Of a stretch of 64,000 nt of DNA, positions 58,773 through 64,000 are shown one piece after another. Under the pieces are notes generated by a model, which saw nothing but the letters and a program-made list of their open reading frames with translations, searched no databases and was not told the origin of the DNA. This DNA is from Gryllotalpicola ginsengisoli DSM 22003. Its GTDB lineage: Bacteria > Actinomycetota > Actinomycetes > Actinomycetales > Microbacteriaceae. The DNA lies in contig NZ_AULK01000001.1 in NCBI RefSeq assembly GCF_000419445.1, forward strand, positions 186,001 to 250,000. The letters run 5' to 3'. Position numbers and translations under genes: made by a program. Numbering within the stretch: position 1 is the first letter of the stretch; each line of letters opens with the position of its first letter.

Positions 58773-60181
58773 GCGTGGCCGATGATGTACACGCGCATGT
58801 CGTTGGTCGTGCCCGGCACCCCAGGAGGGGATCCGGAGATCACGACGACCTTGTCGCCGTAGGTGGCCAGCCCCTCGCCGACGAGCGCGTCGTCGACCTG
58901 GCGGAAGTACTCGTCGGTGTAGGTCACCGGGTCGACGAGGTGCGACTGCACGCCCCAGGTCAGCGCCATGCGGCGCTGGATCGCCGGGTCGGTGGCGAAG
59001 GCGCGCATCGGGATCTTCACCCGCAGGCGGGACATCCGGCGGGCGGTGTCGCCCGACTCGGTGAAGATGCACACGTACTTTGCGCCCACGAACTCGGCCA
59101 CCTCGGCGGCCGCCAGGGTCAGCGCGCCGCCCTGGGTGCGCGGCTTGGTGCCGAGCGGCGGGACGCGCTCGAGGCCGTGCTCCTCGGTCGACTCGATGAT
59201 CTTCGCCATGGTCTGCACGGTGATGATCGGGAACTCGCCCACGCTGGTCTCGCCCGAGAGCATGACCGCGTCGGCGCCGTCGAGGATGGCGTTGGCGCAG
59301 TCGGAGGCCTCGGCGCGGGTCGGGCGGGGGCTCGAGATCATCGACTCGAGCACCTGCGTGGCGACGATGACGGGCTTGGCCATGCGGCGGGCCAGCTCGA
59401 CCGCGTGCTTCTGCACGATCGGCACCGCCTCGAGCGGCAGCTCCACACCCAGGTCGCCGCGGGCGACCATGATCGCGTCGAAGGCGTCGATGATCTCCTC
59501 GAGGGCGTCGACGGCCTGCGGCTTCTCGATCTTGGCGATCACCGGCACCTTGCGGCCCTCTTCGGCCATGATCTCGTGCACCCGGTCGATGTCGGCGGCG
59601 GAGCGCACGAAGGACAGCGCGATGTAGTCGGCGCCGAGGCGCAGACCCCAGCGCAGGTCGGCTTCGTCCTTGTCGCTGAGCGCGGGCACGTTGACGGCGA
59701 CGCCGGGCAGGTTGATGCCCTTGTTGTTGGAGACGGGGCCGGGCACGACCACCTCGGTCTTCACCCGCGGGCCGTCGACCTCGAGCACGCGCAGCGCGAC
59801 CTTGCCGTCGTCGATGAGCAGCGGGTCGCCCGGCTTGACGTCGTCGGGAAGGCCCTTGAAGGTGGTCGAGCAGAGCTCCTTGGTGCCGAGCACGTCTTCG
59901 GTGGTGATGGTGAAGATGTCGCCCTCGGCGAGGTCGTGGGGGCCGGCCGCGAACTTGCCGAGGCGGATCTTCGGCCCCTGCAGGTCGACCATGACGGCCA
60001 CGGGCTTGCCGACGTCGTCCGCCGCCTTGCGCACGTTGGCGTAGACGGCCTCGTGGACGTCGTAGCTGCCGTGGCTGAGATTCATGCGGGCCACGTCGAC
60101 ACCGGCCTCGATGATGGCTCGGATGTTCTCGTAGCTCGAAGTGGCGGGACCGAGTGTTGCGACGATCTTGGCTCGTCTCAT
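58736..60181 (-). CDS. pyk: Pyruvate kinase
   Basis: Converts phosphoenolpyruvate and ADP to pyruvate and ATP. The 481-residue protein has RAKIVATLGPATSSYENIRAI at the N-terminus, ARMNLSHG, the catalytic Lys segment PVIAKIEKPQAVDALEEI, MVARGDLGVE, and KPVIVATQVLESM. The C-terminal allosteric domain ends in a short GHAHNEVAPAYA. Start ATG 60181; a hairpin separates it from gltD. Its last 12 codons overlap the phosphoribosyltransferase gene on the other strand. Confidence 0.98.
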   Translation of the reverse strand: MRRAKIVATLGPATSSYENIRAIIEAGVDVARMNLSHGSYDVHEAVYANVRKAADDVGKPVAVMVDLQGPKIRLGKFAAGPHDLAEGDIFTITTEDVLGTKELCSTTFKGLPDDVKPGDPLLIDDGKVALRVLEVDGPRVKTEVVVPGPVSNNKGINLPGVAVNVPALSDKDEADLRWGLRLGADYIALSFVRSAADIDRVHEIMAEEGRKVPVIAKIEKPQAVDALEEIIDAFDAIMVARGDLGVELPLEAVPIVQKHAVELARRMAKPVIVATQVLESMISSPRPTRAEASDCANAILDGADAVMLSGETSVGEFPIITVQTMAKIIESTEEHGLERVPPLGTKPRTQGGALTLAAAEVAEFVGAKYVCIFTESGDTARRMSRLRVKIPMRAFATDPAIQRRMALTWGVQSHLVDPVTYTDEYFRQVDDALVGEGLATYGDKVVVISGSPPGVPGTTNDMRVYIIGHAHNEVAPAYAQS

Positions 60182-60209
60182 GTCTTTACGTATTCAGCTT
60201 TCGTAACTC

Positions 60210-60251
60210 GCCTGCAGAGGGGCGGGCGGCGCGGATCGCGCACGCCCACCC

Positions 60252-60259
<8 letters not shown>
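60210..60259 (-). terminator. Hairpin spanning the gltD stop, before pyk
   Basis: GCCTG (60210-60214) with CAGGC (60255-60259), and AGGGGCGGGC (60218-60227) with GCCCACCCCT (60244-60253, one mismatch), form an extended stem. The 3' arm includes the gltD stop codon. No U-run follows, so it may attenuate rather than end the gltBD transcript. Confidence 0.5.
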
Positions 60260-61701
<1,442 letters not shown>

Positions 61702-61709
<8 letters not shown>

Positions 61710-64000
61710 TGGTGGCCTCCAGAATCCGGGTCCAGACGACATCGCCGTCGGGGTCGAGCCCCTCGCTGACGGCCTGCTGCCGGGTCTCCAGCACCGCCGC
61801 GTAGTCGCGCGGGAGGACCTTGACGAAGCGCTCGGCGTGGGCGTCGAAGTCGGACAGGAAATGCGTGGCGAGGCTCGAGTCGGTCTCGGCGACGTGCTTC
61901 TCGAGCAGGTCGTGCAAGATCTCCCGGTCGACGCCGTCGAGCGGGGTGAGCCCGAGCTCGCCGGCGGCCAGCGACTGGGCGTTGACCCGCTCGGGCTTCA
62001 GGTCGTAGACGTAGGCGGTGCCGCCGGACATGCCGGCGCCGAGGTTGCGGCCGGTGGAGCCCAGGATCACCGCGAGGCCGCCTGTCATGTACTCGAGCGC
62101 GTGGTCGCCCACGCCCTCGACGACCGCCGTGGCGCCGGAGTTGCGCACCAGGAACCGCTCGCCCACGATGCCGCGGATGAACATGGTGCCCTGGGTGGCG
62201 CCGTAGCCGATGACGTTGCCGGCGATCACGTTCTGCTCGGCGCGGAACAGCGCGGAGCGGTCGGGGCGCACGACGAGCTGGCCGCCGGACAGGCCCTTGC
62301 CGACGTAGTCGTTGGCGTCGCCCTCCAGGCGCAGCGTGATGCCGGCGGGCAGGAACGCGCCGAACGACTGCCCGGCGGAACCGGTGAGCGTGACGTCGAT
62401 GGTGCCGGCGGGCAGGCCGTTCTCGCCGTGCCGCACGGTCACCTCGTGCCCGAGCAGCGTGCCGACCGCGCGTTCCGTGTTGCGGATCTCGTACCGCAGC
62501 TCGACGGGGGCGCCGCCGTTCAGCGCATCCGTCGCCGCCGCGATCAGCACGTTGTCGAAGTGCTTGTCGATCTCGTGGTTCTGCCCGCGCAGGTTCTTGC
62601 GCGGCTCGTCGTCGCGGAACCGGGGCCCCTCGAGGATCGGGGTCAGGTCGAGGCCGGACGCCTTCCAGTGCTCGATGGCGCGCTCGACGTCGAGCAGCTC
62701 GTGGTGGCCGATCGCCTCGTCGAGGGAGCGGAAGCCCAGCTCGGCGAGGTACTCGCGCACCTCCTGCGCGATGAACTCGAAGAAGTTCACGACGAACTCG
62801 GGCTTGCCCGAGAACCGCTCGCGCAGCACCGGGTTCTGCGTGGCCACGCCCACGGGGCAGGTGTCGAGGTGGCACACGCGCATCATGACGCAGCCCGAGA
62901 CCACCAGCGGGGCGGTTGCGAAGCCGAACTCCTCGGCGCCGAGCAGGGCGCCGACGATCACGTCACGGCCGGTCTTCAGCTGGCCGTCGACCTGCACCAC
63001 GACCCGGTCGCGCATGCCGTTGAGCATCAGCGTCTGCTGCGTCTCGGCCAGGCCCAGCTCCCACGGGGTGCCCGCGTGCTTCAGCGAGTTCAGCGGGCTC
63101 GCGCCGGTGCCGCCGTCGTGACCCGACACGAGGATGACGTCGGAGAGCGCCTTGGCGACGCCCGCCGCGACCGCGCCGATGCCGTTCTCGCTCACCAGCT
63201 TGGTGTGGATGCGGGCGTTCGGGTTGGCGCGCTTCAGGTCGAAGATCAGCTGCTTCAGGTCTTCGATCGAGTAGATGTCGTGGTGCGGCGGCGGCGAGAT
63301 GAGCCCCACGCCGGCGGTCGCGTGCCGGGTGCGCGCGATCCACGGGTACACCTTCTGCGCCATCAGCTGGCCGCCCTCGCCGGGCTTGGCGCCCTGGGCG
63401 AGCTTGATCTGGATGTCGTCGGCGTGCGTCAGGTACAGGCTGGTGACGCCGAAGCGGCCGGAGGCGACCTGCTTGATCGCGCTGCGGCGCTCGGGGTCGA
63501 GCAGGCGCTCCGGGTCCTCGCCGCCCTCACCGGTGTTCGACTTGCCGCCGAGGCGGTTCATGGCGATCGCGAGCGTCTCGTGCGCCTCGCGGGAAATGGA
63601 GCCGTAGCTCATCGCCCCGGTCGAGAACCGCTTCACGATCGACTCGATCGGCTCGACCTCGTCGATCGGCACAGGCGGGCGCTGCCCGGTCTTCAGCCGG
63701 AACATGCCGCGCAGCGTCATCAGCTGCTCGGACTGGTCGTCGACGAGCTTCGTGTACTGCCGGAACACGTCGAAGCGGCGGGTGCGCGTCGAGTGCTGCA
63801 GCCGGAACACCGTCTCCGGGTTGAACAGGTGCGGGCTGCCGTCGCGGCGCCACTGGTACTCGCCGCCCGTGTTCAGGCGCTGGTGCACCGTGACCGCGTC
63901 CTCCGCGGGGTAGGCCTGCCGGTGCCTGGCCAGGTTCTCGGCGGCGATCACGTCGATGCCGACGCCGCCGAGCTTGCTGACGGTGCCGGTGAAGTACGCG
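61702..64000 (-). CDS. gltB: Glutamate synthase large (alpha) subunit, C-terminal half (5' end outside window)
   Basis: Forms glutamate from 2-oxoglutarate and glutamine. The frame is open to the right edge, with about 765 residues of a ~1500-residue protein present; the glutaminase domain is off-window. Visible: [19 protein letters not shown] at the edge, FMN-barrel segments [60 protein letters not shown], then the iron-sulphur cysteines in [17 protein letters not shown], and the C-terminal beta-helix domain ([12 protein letters not shown] onwards). It overlaps gltD by eight bases. Confidence 0.98.

Overview
This 64 kb window is chromosomal DNA from a high-GC actinobacterium (about 70% G+C by eye). 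It is most likely a member of the Microbacteriaceae (Micrococcales). The evidence is actinobacterial marker genes (opcA, rbpA, whiA, a fused cydDC, an ANTAR response regulator), gene order typical of the group, and many start codons lying directly downstream of a -10 box. There is no rRNA operon, CRISPR array, prophage or recognisable transposase. One tRNA gene is present.

Layout. 1-7006 (+): the oxidative/non-oxidative pentose phosphate operon tkt-tal-pgi-zwf-opcA-pgl, with overlapping stops and starts. 7024-18730 (-): uvrA-uvrC-rapZ-whiA-sodA-gap-pgk-tpiA-secG-rbpA plus a possible small membrane protein; this joins DNA repair, a cell-division regulator and lower glycolysis. 18864-21665 (+): adenosine deaminase and an ABC-F ATPase preceded by a probable leader-peptide attenuator. 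21709-33883 (-): cydA-cydB-cydDC (cytochrome bd and its ABC exporter), uvrB, and a tightly overlapping MoxR/DUF58/DUF4129 membrane module. 33983-36490 (+): a BlaI-type repressor, an M56 peptidase and an MFS transporter. 36441-45873 (-): an acyltransferase and an acyl-CoA ligase, then coaE, rpsA, a DUF885 protein and polA. 45931-49300: a thioesterase, then a roughly 3 kb lower-GC stretch of small accessory genes. 49397-50127: pdtaR (-) and tRNA-Leu(CAA). 50282-58772: peptidase, rlmN and assorted housekeeping or unknown genes. 58736-64000 (-): pyk, gltD and the C-terminal part of gltB.

Working together: the left part supplies NADPH, pentoses and triose flux. The cyd block gives an alternative high-affinity oxidase, and its promoter carries two matching dyads that BlaI may bind. 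UvrA, UvrB, UvrC and PolA provide excision repair; uvrA carries a LexA-like box over its -10.

The least ordinary signals are: the BlaI/M56-cydABDC control region; the ABC-F attenuator; a pair of 55-bp palindromic elements inside the linker of the CydDC fusion; a strongly over-represented word (ACGGATGC/GCATCCGT) that also occurs as inverted pairs; a series of leaderless-type starts with exactly six bases between -10 and start codon; a probable CTG start overlapping the uvrB stop; and a gene apparently cut by a TGA near its start. All functional calls come from reading protein motifs; no database search was run.
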